A stretch of DNA of 64,000 bases from Maricaulis sp017643475 (GTDB lineage: Bacteria; Pseudomonadota; Alphaproteobacteria; Caulobacterales; Maricaulaceae): NCBI RefSeq assembly GCF_047123815.1, contig NZ_CP138920.1, positions 434,001 through 498,000 of the forward strand, written 5' to 3'. Below the pieces are notes generated by a model that saw nothing but the letters and a program-made list of their open reading frames with translations, made no database searches and had not been told where the DNA came from. This document shows, piece by piece, positions 15,982-25,125 of this stretch (within the stretch, counting starts at the first letter, position 1; every line of letters begins with the position of its first letter). The position numbers and the translations under genes were made by a program.

Positions 15982-16000
15982 GACCGCACCGGCATCTGCC

Positions 16001-16513
16001 CTACTCCCTCCGCCTTGCCACAAGCGAATACTGGCCTGGCTGCCAGGTTTCTCCGTCGTCATAGGAGAGCTCGGAGCGCATGCTCCAACCGTGCGCGGTG
16101 ATGTCGGAATAGGTCTCGCGATTGAGGAATTCCTGGCCCTGGCGGTTGGTCTCCTTGATGGTGACCACCATGTTTGCGCCGTCACGCGCCGAGGTCATCC
16201 TGCGCGCCTGGCCACCATTCATCGTATAGACGTTATAACCCTGCCAGCCACCGTCGACAGCGTTGTAGTAACGCAGCTCGATGCCCTTGGTGTAGGGGCC
16301 GCGCCATTCCTGGACCAGCGCGACACCATCGGCCAGCCAGCTGTTCTGCCACTCGGCCTGATAGACATTGCCATTGGCCAGAGTGACCTCGACATCCCAC
16401 TCACCAATGACAAATTCGAACTGGTCGCGGACCTCCTGCGGGAGAACGAAGCTGTTATTGCTCTGGGCCAGGGCACCGGTGTGAAGTGCGCTGGAAACAA
16501 GGCATGCCGCCAA
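16001..16513 (-). CDS. DUF1579-like secreted protein with an in-frame stop in its signal peptide
   Basis: The open frame encodes 170 residues with a lipocalin-like beta pattern (FEFVIGEWDVEVTLANG, then YYNAVDGGWQGYNVY) resembling DUF1579 proteins. The frame continues upstream to ATG 16549, which has AGGTAGGA before it, and would encode MMSPQKRLGQ-stop-ALAACLVSSAL...ALAQ. That is a good signal peptide except for TGA at 16517-16519, probably from TGG (Trp). As it stands, only a weak TTG start at 16513 would give a protein, with a shortened signal peptide. So the gene is probably inactivated or the base is a sequencing error. Function unknown. Confidence 0.6.
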   Translation of the reverse strand: MAACLVSSALHTGALAQSNNSFVLPQEVRDQFEFVIGEWDVEVTLANGNVYQAEWQNSWLADGVALVQEWRGPYTKGIELRYYNAVDGGWQGYNVYTMNGGQARRMTSARDGANMVVTIKETNRQGQEFLNRETYSDITAHGWSMRSELSYDDGETWQPGQYSLVARRRE

Positions 16514-16637
16514 GGCTCACTGGCCGAGTCGTTTCTGAGGAGACATCATTTCCTACCTTTCCCCGAAAAACAGGGAAGATAGACAAGCCGATCGTCAGAA
16601 AGCGAGTTAAATAAAGCTCAGAATTGGAAACTTCTGG

Positions 16638-17063
16638 TCAGGACACCAGAATAGACAGCTTGCCATCCGGATCGGATTTGAGGCTCACACCGGCCAACCC
16701 CTCCACCGCACCAACCAGCTTGTCGCGCGTTACCGGCTTGACGATGTAAAAGAGAGCGCCGAGATCGCGGCAACGTAGCTCCATTTCCGGGTTCCTCGTG
16801 CCGGAATAGACACCAACCGCACCGCCATTGAGATAGGGCTGGCAGGCCTCGATCAGGCGCAGCGCCGCATCATCGGCCAGGCTGAGATCGGTGAGCAGAA
16901 GGACCGGATTGTTACTACGCTCCTGGAGGTGTTCCAGCGCGAGGTCAGCCTTGGTGAAGGCCGAGAATTCAAACAATACGCCAGCGTCCTTCAAATCCTC
17001 GTGGAAAAGAAGGTGTTCATCCGGATCATCGTCGACCAGTACAATATCGACTGAAATTCCCAA
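16638..17063 (-). CDS. single-domain response regulator (receiver only)
   Basis: 141 residues from a TTG start at 17063, which begins directly before the first strand (VDIVLVDDD). Acidic pocket Asp11-Asp12, phospho-acceptor Asp59 in LLLTDLSLAD, and Lys109 in YIVKPVTRDKL are all present, so it is a complete receiver with no output domain. Such proteins act by binding partners or in phosphorelays. No kinase gene is adjacent. The frame stays open to a TTG at 17129, so the start is not certain. Confidence 0.78.
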   Translation of the reverse strand: MGISVDIVLVDDDPDEHLLFHEDLKDAGVLFEFSAFTKADLALEHLQERSNNPVLLLTDLSLADDAALRLIEACQPYLNGGAVGVYSGTRNPEMELRCRDLGALFYIVKPVTRDKLVGAVEGLAGVSLKSDPDGKLSILVS

Positions 17064-17141
17064 GTCCTCGCAGCCCCAAAACTTCGTGCGGCGAAGACTA
17101 TGACGCGATTCGTGCGACTTCAATCTCAAACAAGGAGGGGA

Positions 17142-18485
17142 TCAGGAGCGCTGGAAGTCGTAAAAATCCGAACCCAGTTCAAGAATAGAGGTCAGCTCGT
17201 CTAGCGCCCGCTGGCTTTCGCCAAGCAATTGCGGATCTGCAAGGTCTGCAGGTGCCAACCGGTCCCGGTAATGTCGCTCGGCCCAGTCGACCAGTCGGTC
17301 ATAAAGATCGTCCGTCAACCAGACCGCTGGATTGACGGCTTGTCGCTCAGCCTCGTTCAACACGACACGCAACCGCAAGCACGCAGGTCCACCGCCATTG
17401 CGCATGGACTCGCGAACGCCGGCAAATTGCACGGCACCAATGGCCGAATTGCCCGCGACGAGGCGCTCGCAATAGGCTGCGGTCGCCTTGTTTTCACGTG
17501 TCTCCTCCGGCGCGAGCAAGACCAGACGCTCCTCTCCTGGCACCTGCAGCAATTGGGAATTGAACAGGTAGGAAGAAACCGCGTCCTCCAGCGAAACTTC
17601 GTCTGCGGGTACCTCGATCAGGTCAAGATCAAAACGCCCCCGCGCGGCGCGCTGGAGATCCTCTTCCAATTGCCGGCGGTCCTCGAAGGCCTGCTCATGG
17701 AAAAACAGCGTGTTGAGCGTCCCGACGCAAACGACATCATTGTGGAAAGCGCCTGCATCGATGGCTTCACGGGATTGTTGCGCCAACACGGTACGGCGAC
17801 CGTCCAGACCATGTCCGCGCCGGATCGCCTCGCAGGCCTGGCGCGTCTGGCGCGCGGGAAACTTGCCGTCATCGGCGACGAGGCCGTCGCGGCCCCAGAC
17901 AAGCAATTCCACACCGGGCTCACCATGATTGCGCGCAAGACGCACATGATTGGCGGCGCCCTCGTCAGCGAACAGGGCGTGACCGGGCAACGGGACATGG
18001 ACCTTGAAACGTTCGCGGTCGGAGAAAACCCGCTCCAGCGCACTCTGGGTCTGAGGGCCCTCGATCGCGCGGTGCGCTGTGGTGTGCAGATTGGCCGGCG
18101 TGAAATGCACCCGGCCGTCGCCGGTGTCGGCGGACGGCGAGACCGTCGCCGCATTGGCAGCCCACATCGAGGAAGCCGAGGACAGTATCTTCAGATAGTA
18201 AGGCTCTTCCCAGGTCACCTTGGCGAGAATTTCGCTGTCCCGACCGCCATAGCCAATCGCCCTGAGGGCGGGGATGAAGGGCCGTTCCTGGGGCGGCAAG
18301 ACCCCTTGAGGAATGCCCAGGCGCGCCAGTTCGCGCATTTTCGCCAGGCCTTCCAGCACGGCGTTTCTGGGCGAGGACACACTGCCCTCATTGCGCGCAC
18401 TGGCCAAATTGCCCGGCGAGAGCCCCCCATAATTATGGGTGGGCCCTACCAGACCATCAAAATTGGCTTCCAGCGCGTCGCTCAC
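17142..18485 (-). CDS. astB: N-succinylarginine dihydrolase
   Basis: 447 residues. Second step of the arginine succinyltransferase pathway: N2-succinylarginine is hydrolysed to succinylornithine with release of two ammonia and CO2. The N-terminus SDALEANFDGLVGPTHNYGG and the later GGGPACLRLRVVLNE are typical of AstB, a guanidino-modifying-fold enzyme. The GTG at 18485 lies two bases after the astD stop; the upstream frame to 18557 is inside astD and is rejected. Last gene of the operon M20-astA-astD-astB. Confidence 0.95.
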   Translation of the reverse strand: MSDALEANFDGLVGPTHNYGGLSPGNLASARNEGSVSSPRNAVLEGLAKMRELARLGIPQGVLPPQERPFIPALRAIGYGGRDSEILAKVTWEEPYYLKILSSASSMWAANAATVSPSADTGDGRVHFTPANLHTTAHRAIEGPQTQSALERVFSDRERFKVHVPLPGHALFADEGAANHVRLARNHGEPGVELLVWGRDGLVADDGKFPARQTRQACEAIRRGHGLDGRRTVLAQQSREAIDAGAFHNDVVCVGTLNTLFFHEQAFEDRRQLEEDLQRAARGRFDLDLIEVPADEVSLEDAVSSYLFNSQLLQVPGEERLVLLAPEETRENKATAAYCERLVAGNSAIGAVQFAGVRESMRNGGGPACLRLRVVLNEAERQAVNPAVWLTDDLYDRLVDWAERHYRDRLAPADLADPQLLGESQRALDELTSILELGSDFYDFQRS

Positions 18486-18487
18486 GA

Positions 18488-19933
18488 TTAGTCGATCCCC
18501 TTGATCGCCATGCGCTCCGGTTCGCGCGCAGCCTGTGTGGCGACCGGGTAGGCACAATAGTCAGCAGCGTAGTAAGCGCTCGGACGCAGATTGCCCGACT
18601 GGCCTGGCCCGCCGAACGGCATGTTCGAAGCCGCACCACAGGTCGGACGGTTCCAGTTGACGATGCCGGCACGGCTCTCGACCCAGAAACGCTCCCAAAG
18701 GCTCTCATCATCGGAGACAAGGCCAGAGGACAGGCCATAGGCCGTGTCATTGGCCGCAGCGATGGCGTCATCAAAACTGGAGACGCGAATGACCTGGATG
18801 ACGGGACCAAAGATCTCCTCGTCCTCCACCTGCACTCCCGTGACATCGATAATGCCCGGGCGGATAAAGGCCTCACCGAGATCCATCGGCTCAGCTGCGC
18901 GGATCGCGGTGGCACCGGCTTCCAGCAGCTCGTCCTGCGCCTTGAGCACATTGCGAGCGGCCTGGGCGGACACGAGCGGGCCGATGAAGGGCTGGTCCGC
19001 GTCATCCCACTTGCCGATCGTCAGGCGACCGGCAAAGTCGGCGATATGATCAACCACGGCCTGACCGAACTCATTGTCCGGAATGATCAGGCGACGGGCG
19101 CAGGAACAGCGTTGCCCAGCGGTGATGTAGGAAGAATTGACGGCGATGCGCGCCGCAGCTTCCGCATCCTTGGCACCCCAGACAACAAGCGGGTTATTGC
19201 CGCCCATTTCCAGTGCCAGCTGGACACCGGTGCGACCGGCAAATTTCTCGTGGATGAACTTGCCCGTACCCCAGGAGCCGGTGAACAGGACACCATCAAG
19301 CTCGGCATTGTCCAGCGAGGCTGCACCGGTTTCACGTGCGCCCTGGACCAGGTTGAGAACGCCAGCCGGCAAACCGGCAGCTTCCCAGGCCTTGACCATG
19401 AATTCTCCGACAGCCGGCGTGACCTCGGATGGTTTGAAGACGATCGTATTGCCAGCCAGCAAAGCCGGGATGATATGACCATTGGGCAGGTGCCCCGGGA
19501 AGTTGTACGGCCCGAGCACGAACATCACGCCCAGCGGCTTGTGCGCCATGGCGGCATATCCAAACGCCGTGTCGTTGGAAAACTCGCCTGTACGTTCCTT
19601 GTAGGCTGCCTTGGAAATATCGACCTTGCCGATCATGGCACCGACTTCGGTGACGCTTTCCCAGCGCGGCTTGCCGGTCTCCCTCGCAATCAGGTCGCCA
19701 AGCTCTTCCTTGTGCGCGTCCAGATAGGCCTTGTAGGCATCGACCATGGCGACACGTTCCGGATAGAGGCGACGTCCCCATTCCGGAAAGGCTGCGCGGG
19801 CCGCCGTAAAGGCTGCATCAACATCGGCCGGGGCCGCGGAGCGCCCCTCCCAGACCAGGGTGTCGTCTGCGGGACAATGGGACTGAAACAGTTCGCCAGC
19901 GCCTTCGCGCCACTCGCCGTTGATAAAGAGCAT
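18488..19933 (-). CDS. astD: N-succinylglutamate 5-semialdehyde dehydrogenase
   Basis: 481 residues, aldehyde dehydrogenase family. Oxidises succinylglutamate semialdehyde to succinylglutamate with NAD, the fourth AST step. The catalytic Glu is in LALEMGGNNPLVV and the catalytic Cys in TAGQRCSCARRL, both AstD-like. The start ATG at 19933 follows the astA stop by four bases, so the genes are co-transcribed. No anomalies seen. Confidence 0.95.
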   Translation of the reverse strand: MLFINGEWREGAGELFQSHCPADDTLVWEGRSAAPADVDAAFTAARAAFPEWGRRLYPERVAMVDAYKAYLDAHKEELGDLIARETGKPRWESVTEVGAMIGKVDISKAAYKERTGEFSNDTAFGYAAMAHKPLGVMFVLGPYNFPGHLPNGHIIPALLAGNTIVFKPSEVTPAVGEFMVKAWEAAGLPAGVLNLVQGARETGAASLDNAELDGVLFTGSWGTGKFIHEKFAGRTGVQLALEMGGNNPLVVWGAKDAEAAARIAVNSSYITAGQRCSCARRLIIPDNEFGQAVVDHIADFAGRLTIGKWDDADQPFIGPLVSAQAARNVLKAQDELLEAGATAIRAAEPMDLGEAFIRPGIIDVTGVQVEDEEIFGPVIQVIRVSSFDDAIAAANDTAYGLSSGLVSDDESLWERFWVESRAGIVNWNRPTCGAASNMPFGGPGQSGNLRPSAYYAADYCAYPVATQAAREPERMAIKGID

Positions 19934-19937
19934 GATT

Positions 19938-20954
19938 TTATCCTTGCTTGCGCCAGAAACGGGCGCGGTCGCCGTCAGTCAGGTTGAGCGCTTCCATGAC
20001 GTCGTGAGACAGACCAATCACGTCGCCATCCACCACGACATGTGCCTGGCAGGTGCGGAAGTCGTCGAAACGATCGGTAGAGACAATGCCCGGCACACCG
20101 CCAGCCGTGGTGGCCGCTCGGACAGTGACTTCCCGGCTTTCATTCAGGGTGCGGATATTCTCGGTCCAGGCCGAGACCAGCGGACCGCCGTCGAAAATGT
20201 CGATATAGCGATCATAGTGGAAGCCTTCCCACTCCAACAACCTGCGCGCACCACCACCATCGCGGTGGGTCTGGCCGATGACGTCACGCGCGCTTTTCGG
20301 CAGCAGGTCGACATAGAGAAGGTGTTGCGGCCCCAGATCCAGGATGAACTGGTTGTCCGTGGCCGCGCTGAGCGCATCGGCCTCGTCGAAATCCATGCGG
20401 AAAAAGGGTCGGGAGACGTGGTCGAAGAAGGGTGAGGATCCATCCGCCTCGACGACGCCGCGCAGCTCCGCGACGACTTTCTCGCCAAACCGGGGCCGGC
20501 CAGCGGCGATCAACAGGTAGCGAGACTGGGCGACCAGGCGCCCTGCCCCTGAGCCGCGCCCGGCCTCCGAGACAAACAGGGTGCCGACCTCGGTCGCGCC
20601 GGCAAAGTCATTGACCAGCAGGAGTGCATCCATGTCGAAACGGCGGTCCGCCTCACTGGAGTGTTGGGCAAGCGTGATGATCTTGAAATCCCAATAGGGT
20701 TTGGACACGCCGATCATCGCCTTGACCGCGGAACAGCCAACGATCTGGCCACTCTCGGTGTCCTCCAGCATCAGCTGATAGACATCCTCGGTCTGCTCCG
20801 TGCCAGGCAGACCGAAGGCCTTTTCCGACTTGATCAGTTTTTCTTCCAGCGCTTCCGGCGGCAGAGCCAGGCTCGTGAAACCGGTACCGGCCTCAGCAGC
20901 CAGCTTGATCAGCGCATCGATGTCGGAGCGTTTGCCCGCGCGTACGATCAGCAT
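19938..20954 (-). CDS. astA: arginine N-succinyltransferase
   Basis: 338 residues. First step of the AST pathway: succinyl-CoA plus arginine gives N2-succinylarginine. The N-terminus VRAGKRSDIDALIKLAAEAG and GRGSGAGRLVAQSRYLLIA (acyl-CoA binding region of the GNAT-like fold) are characteristic. Length matches single-subunit AstA. Lies 13 bases after the M20 peptidase gene and four before astD. Confidence 0.95.
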   Translation of the reverse strand: MLIVRAGKRSDIDALIKLAAEAGTGFTSLALPPEALEEKLIKSEKAFGLPGTEQTEDVYQLMLEDTESGQIVGCSAVKAMIGVSKPYWDFKIITLAQHSSEADRRFDMDALLLVNDFAGATEVGTLFVSEAGRGSGAGRLVAQSRYLLIAAGRPRFGEKVVAELRGVVEADGSSPFFDHVSRPFFRMDFDEADALSAATDNQFILDLGPQHLLYVDLLPKSARDVIGQTHRDGGGARRLLEWEGFHYDRYIDIFDGGPLVSAWTENIRTLNESREVTVRAATTAGGVPGIVSTDRFDDFRTCQAHVVVDGDVIGLSHDVMEALNLTDGDRARFWRKQG

Positions 20955-20967
20955 GTCTTCCCCTGTG

Positions 20968-22236
20968 TCAGGCCTGGCTTGTTTTCGCCAGTGCTCTTGC
21001 TTGTTTGGCGTCGAACTCGCCGCGCGCGAATTTCATCAGCATAACGGCTGACAGTTTCGCCCGTTCGGCAAAGCTCGACAGTTTGACGATCTCGCGATCG
21101 GAATGGATATCGGCACCGCGCACGCCCAGCGTATCCACATTGGGACAGCCTGCAGCCCACAGATTATTGCCTTCACAGACACCGCCCGTGTCCTGCCAGC
21201 GAATGTTCAGGCCCAGCGCGCCGCCAGCGGCCTTGGTCCATTCGAACATCTTGGCATTCGCTGGGGACATCGGCTTGGGCGGGCGTGTGAACCCCCCATG
21301 CAGCTCGGCTTCGATACCATCGCGCACGCGGATCTCGTGGAGCAGGCGTTCAAGCTCGGCCTCGACCCAGATGCGGTCGTTTTCCTCGCCAACACGGATG
21401 TTGAACCGGGCCACGGCATTGTCCGGCACGACATTGGGCGGGCCACCGCCATCAATCTTGGCCATGTTGAACGTCACGCCCTCACGGCGGCCATTGAGCT
21501 CGTCCAGGCCCAGCCCGAACTGACAGGCTGCGACCAGCGCATTTCGACCCAGATGGTGCTCACGGCCAGCGTGAGCCGCCTTGCCGGAAACCTTCAGCGA
21601 CCAGTTGCCGGATCCCTTGCGAGCGCCCGCCAGCGAACCATCAGCCAGGGCCGGCTCATAGGTCATGCCGATATCGGCACCCGTGGCCAGGTCCGCCAGG
21701 ATCGGTGCAGAACCCAGCGACCCGATCTCCTCGTCTGGTGAGATCAGCACATCCACGCCGATCTCGTCCTTCCAGGGGCTGCGCTCGAGTGCCAGAAGTC
21801 CGTGCAGCATCACCAGGATGCCGCCCTTCATGTCGGCGACGCCGGGTCCGTTGAGCGTGTCGTCATCCCAGTAGGTACAGGTCTGGAAATGACTGTCCTT
21901 GGGGAAAACCGTATCGTGGTGTCCCGTCATGACAATGCGGATCGGCGCCTGGGGGCGGATGCGGCAATGGAAGGACGGGGTGTATTCCTGCTCGACCACC
22001 TGGCCATCTGGCAGCACGGCCTTGGAAGGCGGGAGTTCAACGGCGGAGATCTCTCCACCCAGCTCGGCAAACGCTTCGCCCAGCTTGCCTCGCATCAGTT
22101 CAAGGCCCTCCGGGTTCTTGCTGCCGGAATTGATCGACGCCCAGTCCTTGACGGTCTCGATCATGTGGTCTGCGCGGCTGTCGATCCAATCGAGGACCGC
22201 GCGCTCTTCTGCATTGAGTTCGACGTTTTTCAGCAT
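20968..22236 (-). CDS. M20-family metallohydrolase, first gene of the AST operon
   Basis: 422 residues, ArgE/carboxypeptidase G2-like. Metal ligands appear in TGHHDTVFP (His, then Asp in GPGVADMKGG) and SPDEEIGS; a dimerisation domain lies around residues 210-320 (SGKAAHAGREHHLGRNAL). Its position at the head of the AST operon suggests it acts on an N-acyl amino acid, possibly succinylglutamate in place of, or beside, AstE, or N-acylornithine. That role is inferred from context only. ATG 22236 starts cleanly and no signal peptide is seen. Confidence 0.85.
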   Translation of the reverse strand: MLKNVELNAEERAVLDWIDSRADHMIETVKDWASINSGSKNPEGLELMRGKLGEAFAELGGEISAVELPPSKAVLPDGQVVEQEYTPSFHCRIRPQAPIRIVMTGHHDTVFPKDSHFQTCTYWDDDTLNGPGVADMKGGILVMLHGLLALERSPWKDEIGVDVLISPDEEIGSLGSAPILADLATGADIGMTYEPALADGSLAGARKGSGNWSLKVSGKAAHAGREHHLGRNALVAACQFGLGLDELNGRREGVTFNMAKIDGGGPPNVVPDNAVARFNIRVGEENDRIWVEAELERLLHEIRVRDGIEAELHGGFTRPPKPMSPANAKMFEWTKAAGGALGLNIRWQDTGGVCEGNNLWAAGCPNVDTLGVRGADIHSDREIVKLSSFAERAKLSAVMLMKFARGEFDAKQARALAKTSQA

Positions 22237-22271
22237 CTAGCTGTGATAGCCGTTTAAACGCGGACGTCTAC

Positions 22272-22295
22272 CCCCGCGGCCGCCAAGCCGCGGGG
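22272..22295 (-). terminator. strong hairpin between the CGS-family gene and the AST operon
   Basis: Perfect 9 bp stem CCCCGCGGC / GCCGCGGGG with a 6-base loop, in the 74 bp gap after the stop at 22311. There is no U tract on either strand, so it may terminate inefficiently, protect an mRNA end or separate the two units. Confidence 0.45.
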
Positions 22296-22310
22296 ATTAA
22301 CTGCATAAGA

Positions 22311-23597
22311 CTACGCGTGCTCGAGGGCCTGTTTGAGATCGGCGATCAGATCATCCGGATTCTCGATACCGACAGAGATACGGACCAGGCCGTCTGAGAA
22401 GCCCTGGCGACGGCGCAGCTCAGGGTCAACACCCCGGTGAGTCGTCGAGCCCGGGTGACAGATCAGCGTCTCGGTTCCGCCGAGGCTGACAGCCAGCTTC
22501 ATCACCTGGAGAGCGTTGAGCATGCGGAACGCCGCCGCTTCGTCAGCCAGGTCGAAAGCAAAGGTGGAACCGGCAAAGTCGCACTGTTCGGCATAGACCC
22601 GTGCCTCGCGGCTGCCCTCTTCCTGGAAGCCCAGATAGCGGACACGATCGACCTTGGGATGCTCGCGCAGGAATTCCGCAACCTTGCGAGCACCGGCAGC
22701 CGCCGCTTCCATGCGGATTTTCACGGTTTCCAGGGAACGCAGCAGCATCCAGCAGGTGTGAGCATCCAGATTGGTGCCCAGATAACCACGCAGACCACGC
22801 ACCTTGGCCATGGCTTCCGACTCACCAAGGGCAGCACCGGCAATCAGGTCACTGTGACCGCCGACATATTTGGTGAGGGAATAGACCAGAACATCAGCAC
22901 CCAGCGTCAGCGGGGACTTGTTGACCGGCCCAAGGAACGTGTTGTCGACCACGATTTTGGGGCGTGTGCCCTGGGCTTCACCGATCATGTCGGCGACGCG
23001 GCCCAATGCGCCAAGATCGACCAGGTCATTGGTCGGGTTGGTTGGCGTCTCGCAATATATGACCGAAACCTCGCCCAAACTCATGGCTTCGTCGGCGGCT
23101 GCGCGGATCGCGTCTTCCTCGGCGCCAGAATCAAAGTCGACGGACTTGATGCCGTAATTCGGCAGGAACTTACGGATCAGACTTTCCGTACCACCATAAA
23201 GCGGTGTGGATTGCAGGATCACGGAACCGGCATGCGCCAGTGCCATCAGCGTGGTGGAGATCGCGGCCATGCCCGAAGAGAAGACACAGGCATCATCGGC
23301 ACCATCAAAGATGGCGAGACGGTCCTCCAGGACTTCCATGTTCGGGTTATTGAAACGCGAATACATCAGACCCGCGGCATCCGGATCACCTTCCTCGGCC
23401 TGGCCCAGGGTGACACGGAAGAAGGCTGCGCCCTCCTCAGCCGTCGCAAAGGCAAAGGTCGAGGTCAGGAAGACCGGCGGCTTGATCGACATCTCGGAGA
23501 GCTTCGGATCAAATCCATAGCTCATCATCTGGGTTTCAGGGGACAGGACGTGCCCGGCAACGTCCTTCTTGCGGTATGGTTTGTCCGGCTTGCTCAC
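22311..23597 (-). CDS. cystathionine gamma-synthase family PLP enzyme
   Basis: 428 residues. Fold-type I PLP enzyme of the Cys/Met metabolism family. The PLP-binding Lys lies in VYSLTKYVGGHSD and the phosphate-binding region in CVFSSGMAAISTT. Members are cystathionine synthases or lyases, methionine gamma-lyases or sulfhydrylases; I cannot tell which. The GTG at 23597 has GGAGGAG upstream and begins SKPDKPYRKKDVAGH; the frame's earlier start at 23660 lies upstream of this site. Two GCTCAAATC motifs upstream may be operator sites. Confidence 0.85.
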   Translation of the reverse strand: MSKPDKPYRKKDVAGHVLSPETQMMSYGFDPKLSEMSIKPPVFLTSTFAFATAEEGAAFFRVTLGQAEEGDPDAAGLMYSRFNNPNMEVLEDRLAIFDGADDACVFSSGMAAISTTLMALAHAGSVILQSTPLYGGTESLIRKFLPNYGIKSVDFDSGAEEDAIRAAADEAMSLGEVSVIYCETPTNPTNDLVDLGALGRVADMIGEAQGTRPKIVVDNTFLGPVNKSPLTLGADVLVYSLTKYVGGHSDLIAGAALGESEAMAKVRGLRGYLGTNLDAHTCWMLLRSLETVKIRMEAAAAGARKVAEFLREHPKVDRVRYLGFQEEGSREARVYAEQCDFAGSTFAFDLADEAAAFRMLNALQVMKLAVSLGGTETLICHPGSTTHRGVDPELRRRQGFSDGLVRISVGIENPDDLIADLKQALEHA

Positions 23598-23644
23598 AGC
23601 CTCTCCTCCAGGTTCTGTCGGCCTTCTGAAAAGACCGTGGAGAG

Positions 23645-23663
23645 GATTTGAACCGCTCAAATC
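23645..23663. promoter_or_regulatory. palindrome upstream of the CGS-family gene
   Basis: GATTTGA-ACCGC-TCAAATC, 7 bp arms. The half-site GCTCAAATC recurs in inverse orientation at 23726-23734, beside another hairpin (ATCGACC/GGTCGAT, 23707-23728). Position between terminator and start codon fits an operator; the regulator is unknown. Confidence 0.35.
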
Positions 23664-23744
23664 CAGCGGTCAAGGCCATACTCAGCAGCGCGAAAAATGT
23701 AACTTGATCGACCCGAAAACCGGTCGATTTGAGCACGTTTATTC

Positions 23745-23780
23745 CAAAAAAGAACGGCCCGGCGAAATGCCGAGCCGTTC
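23745..23780 (-). terminator. rho-independent terminator of the OmpA gene
   Basis: On the minus strand GAACGGCTCGGC and GCCGGGCCGTTC pair (one mismatch) around ATTTC, followed by six T. It lies 22 bases after the stop codon of the OmpA gene. Confidence 0.85.
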
Positions 23781-23801
23781 CCTTGAATTCGCGTTCGACG
23801 A

Positions 23802-24878
23802 TTAGTCGAGCGTGATAACCACTTCCGTACGACGGTTCAGCGGCTCACGAACGCCATCAGCCGTCGGACGTGCGTTCTGGGTCTCACCATTAGCTTCCAT
23901 CGAGATGGTGCTTGCAGCGATGCCGAGACGAACCAGCTCGTCACGTACCGCAGAAGCGCGGCGCTCGGAGAGGCGTACGTTGTAGGATGCAGCGCCAGAA
24001 CGGTCGGTATAACCCGCAACGTTCACACGAACCACATCACAATTAGCAGCTTCGTTCGCAGCCTGAGCGATGATCGAACGCGCCTGAGCGGTCAGGTCAG
24101 AGCGATCCCACTCGAAGTAGACACGGAAGTCCACATCTTCACACTCCGGCGGCGGAGGCGGCGGAGGCGGCGGCGGCGGCGGAGGCGGCGGAGGCGGCGG
24201 CGGCGGCGGCGGCGGAGGCGGCGGCGGCGGAGCTGCGAAAGAATAACGCAGACCGAACCAAGCCTCGTGACCGGACATGGAGTCAACACTGACGCCCGGC
24301 TCGAAGTCGGTGCCAGCTACGGAGAAGTAGCGGTACTCGGTGTCGAGGGTCAGGCGATCGGTCAGATCCCAACCGATACCAGCCAGGACCTGCCACGTGA
24401 ATGCAGTGTCGCTGTCGCGTGCAATCACATAGTCAGATGCCACCGGGATCGGCGGCGTCGTGCCAGCGGTGAAACCAGCAAGGTAGCCGGAAACGTCCGT
24501 CAGACCGATACCGATACCAACGTACGGATGGTAAAGACCTTCCGGATTGAAGTCGAAAATGGCGTTCGCCATTGCCGACCACATCTGGAAATCAGACGTG
24601 CTGCTCTCGAACGAGCCAATAGCACCCGTGTCATTGTAACGGTGAGCCAGCTCAGCCTCGAAACGCAGGCCGTCAGCCCACGAATAACCAAGAGCTGCTG
24701 CTTCACGCAGATCGCTTCTACCATTGATTACGCCATTGAGGCTGCCAGAGACGTCGGTGTCGCCCGGGCCGCCATAACCGACAGCACCGCGGACATACCA
24801 GCCTTCGTCAGCGAACGCAGGAGCCGCTGCGAGGATGGCTCCGACGGCGGCCGCCGTGAAAAGCCGTGTTTTCATCAT
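23802..24878 (-). CDS. OmpA-family outer-membrane protein with a 28-proline linker
   Basis: 358 residues. Signal peptide to about residue 23 (APAFA), then an eight-strand-type beta barrel (residues ~25-215), then 28 consecutive prolines encoded at 24147-24230, then an OmpA C-terminal peptidoglycan-binding domain (VNVAGYTDRSG...NVRLSERRASAVRDEL). It anchors the outer membrane to the cell wall. ATG ATG at the start is preceded by GGAGGGGG. The proline run uses only CCG and CCT and forms a near-perfect triplet repeat, so its length may vary between strains; translation should depend on EF-P. A terminator follows. Confidence 0.93.
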   Translation of the reverse strand: MMKTRLFTAAAVGAILAAAPAFADEGWYVRGAVGYGGPGDTDVSGSLNGVINGRSDLREAAALGYSWADGLRFEAELAHRYNDTGAIGSFESSTSDFQMWSAMANAIFDFNPEGLYHPYVGIGIGLTDVSGYLAGFTAGTTPPIPVASDYVIARDSDTAFTWQVLAGIGWDLTDRLTLDTEYRYFSVAGTDFEPGVSVDSMSGHEAWFGLRYSFAAPPPPPPPPPPPPPPPPPPPPPPPPPPPPECEDVDFRVYFEWDRSDLTAQARSIIAQAANEAANCDVVRVNVAGYTDRSGAASYNVRLSERRASAVRDELVRLGIAASTISMEANGETQNARPTADGVREPLNRRTEVVITLD

Positions 24879-25125
24879 TCCCCCTCCGGAGGCTCTGCCT
24901 CCTTGGTGTGACTGACCAAATTCGATCCATATCGAATTACGCAGAATCGTCCCCTGCGGACAATTCCTAAAAATTCACTACATCAAATACCGGGTTGAGG
25001 CCATAGCTCATCGCGTCAAAACACGTATTTGGTGCAAAAAAATCGGTCCGTTGCTCCAGAGTGACACTTACACACGCTGACCACCGCCAGAGCTTTGATG
25101 TTTAAGTGTATTTGTTCCGCAAGAC

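Noticed and set aside
23598..23744. SAM-II riboswitch upstream of the CGS-family gene
   Set aside because: Hairpins are present but the conserved SAM-II core sequences are not; a palindromic operator explains them more simply.
24992..25015. 22 of 24 bases identical to part of the lipoprotein gene at 4302-4325 (AMSYGLN)
   Set aside because: Too short, and neither flank is similar; treated as chance or a tiny remnant.
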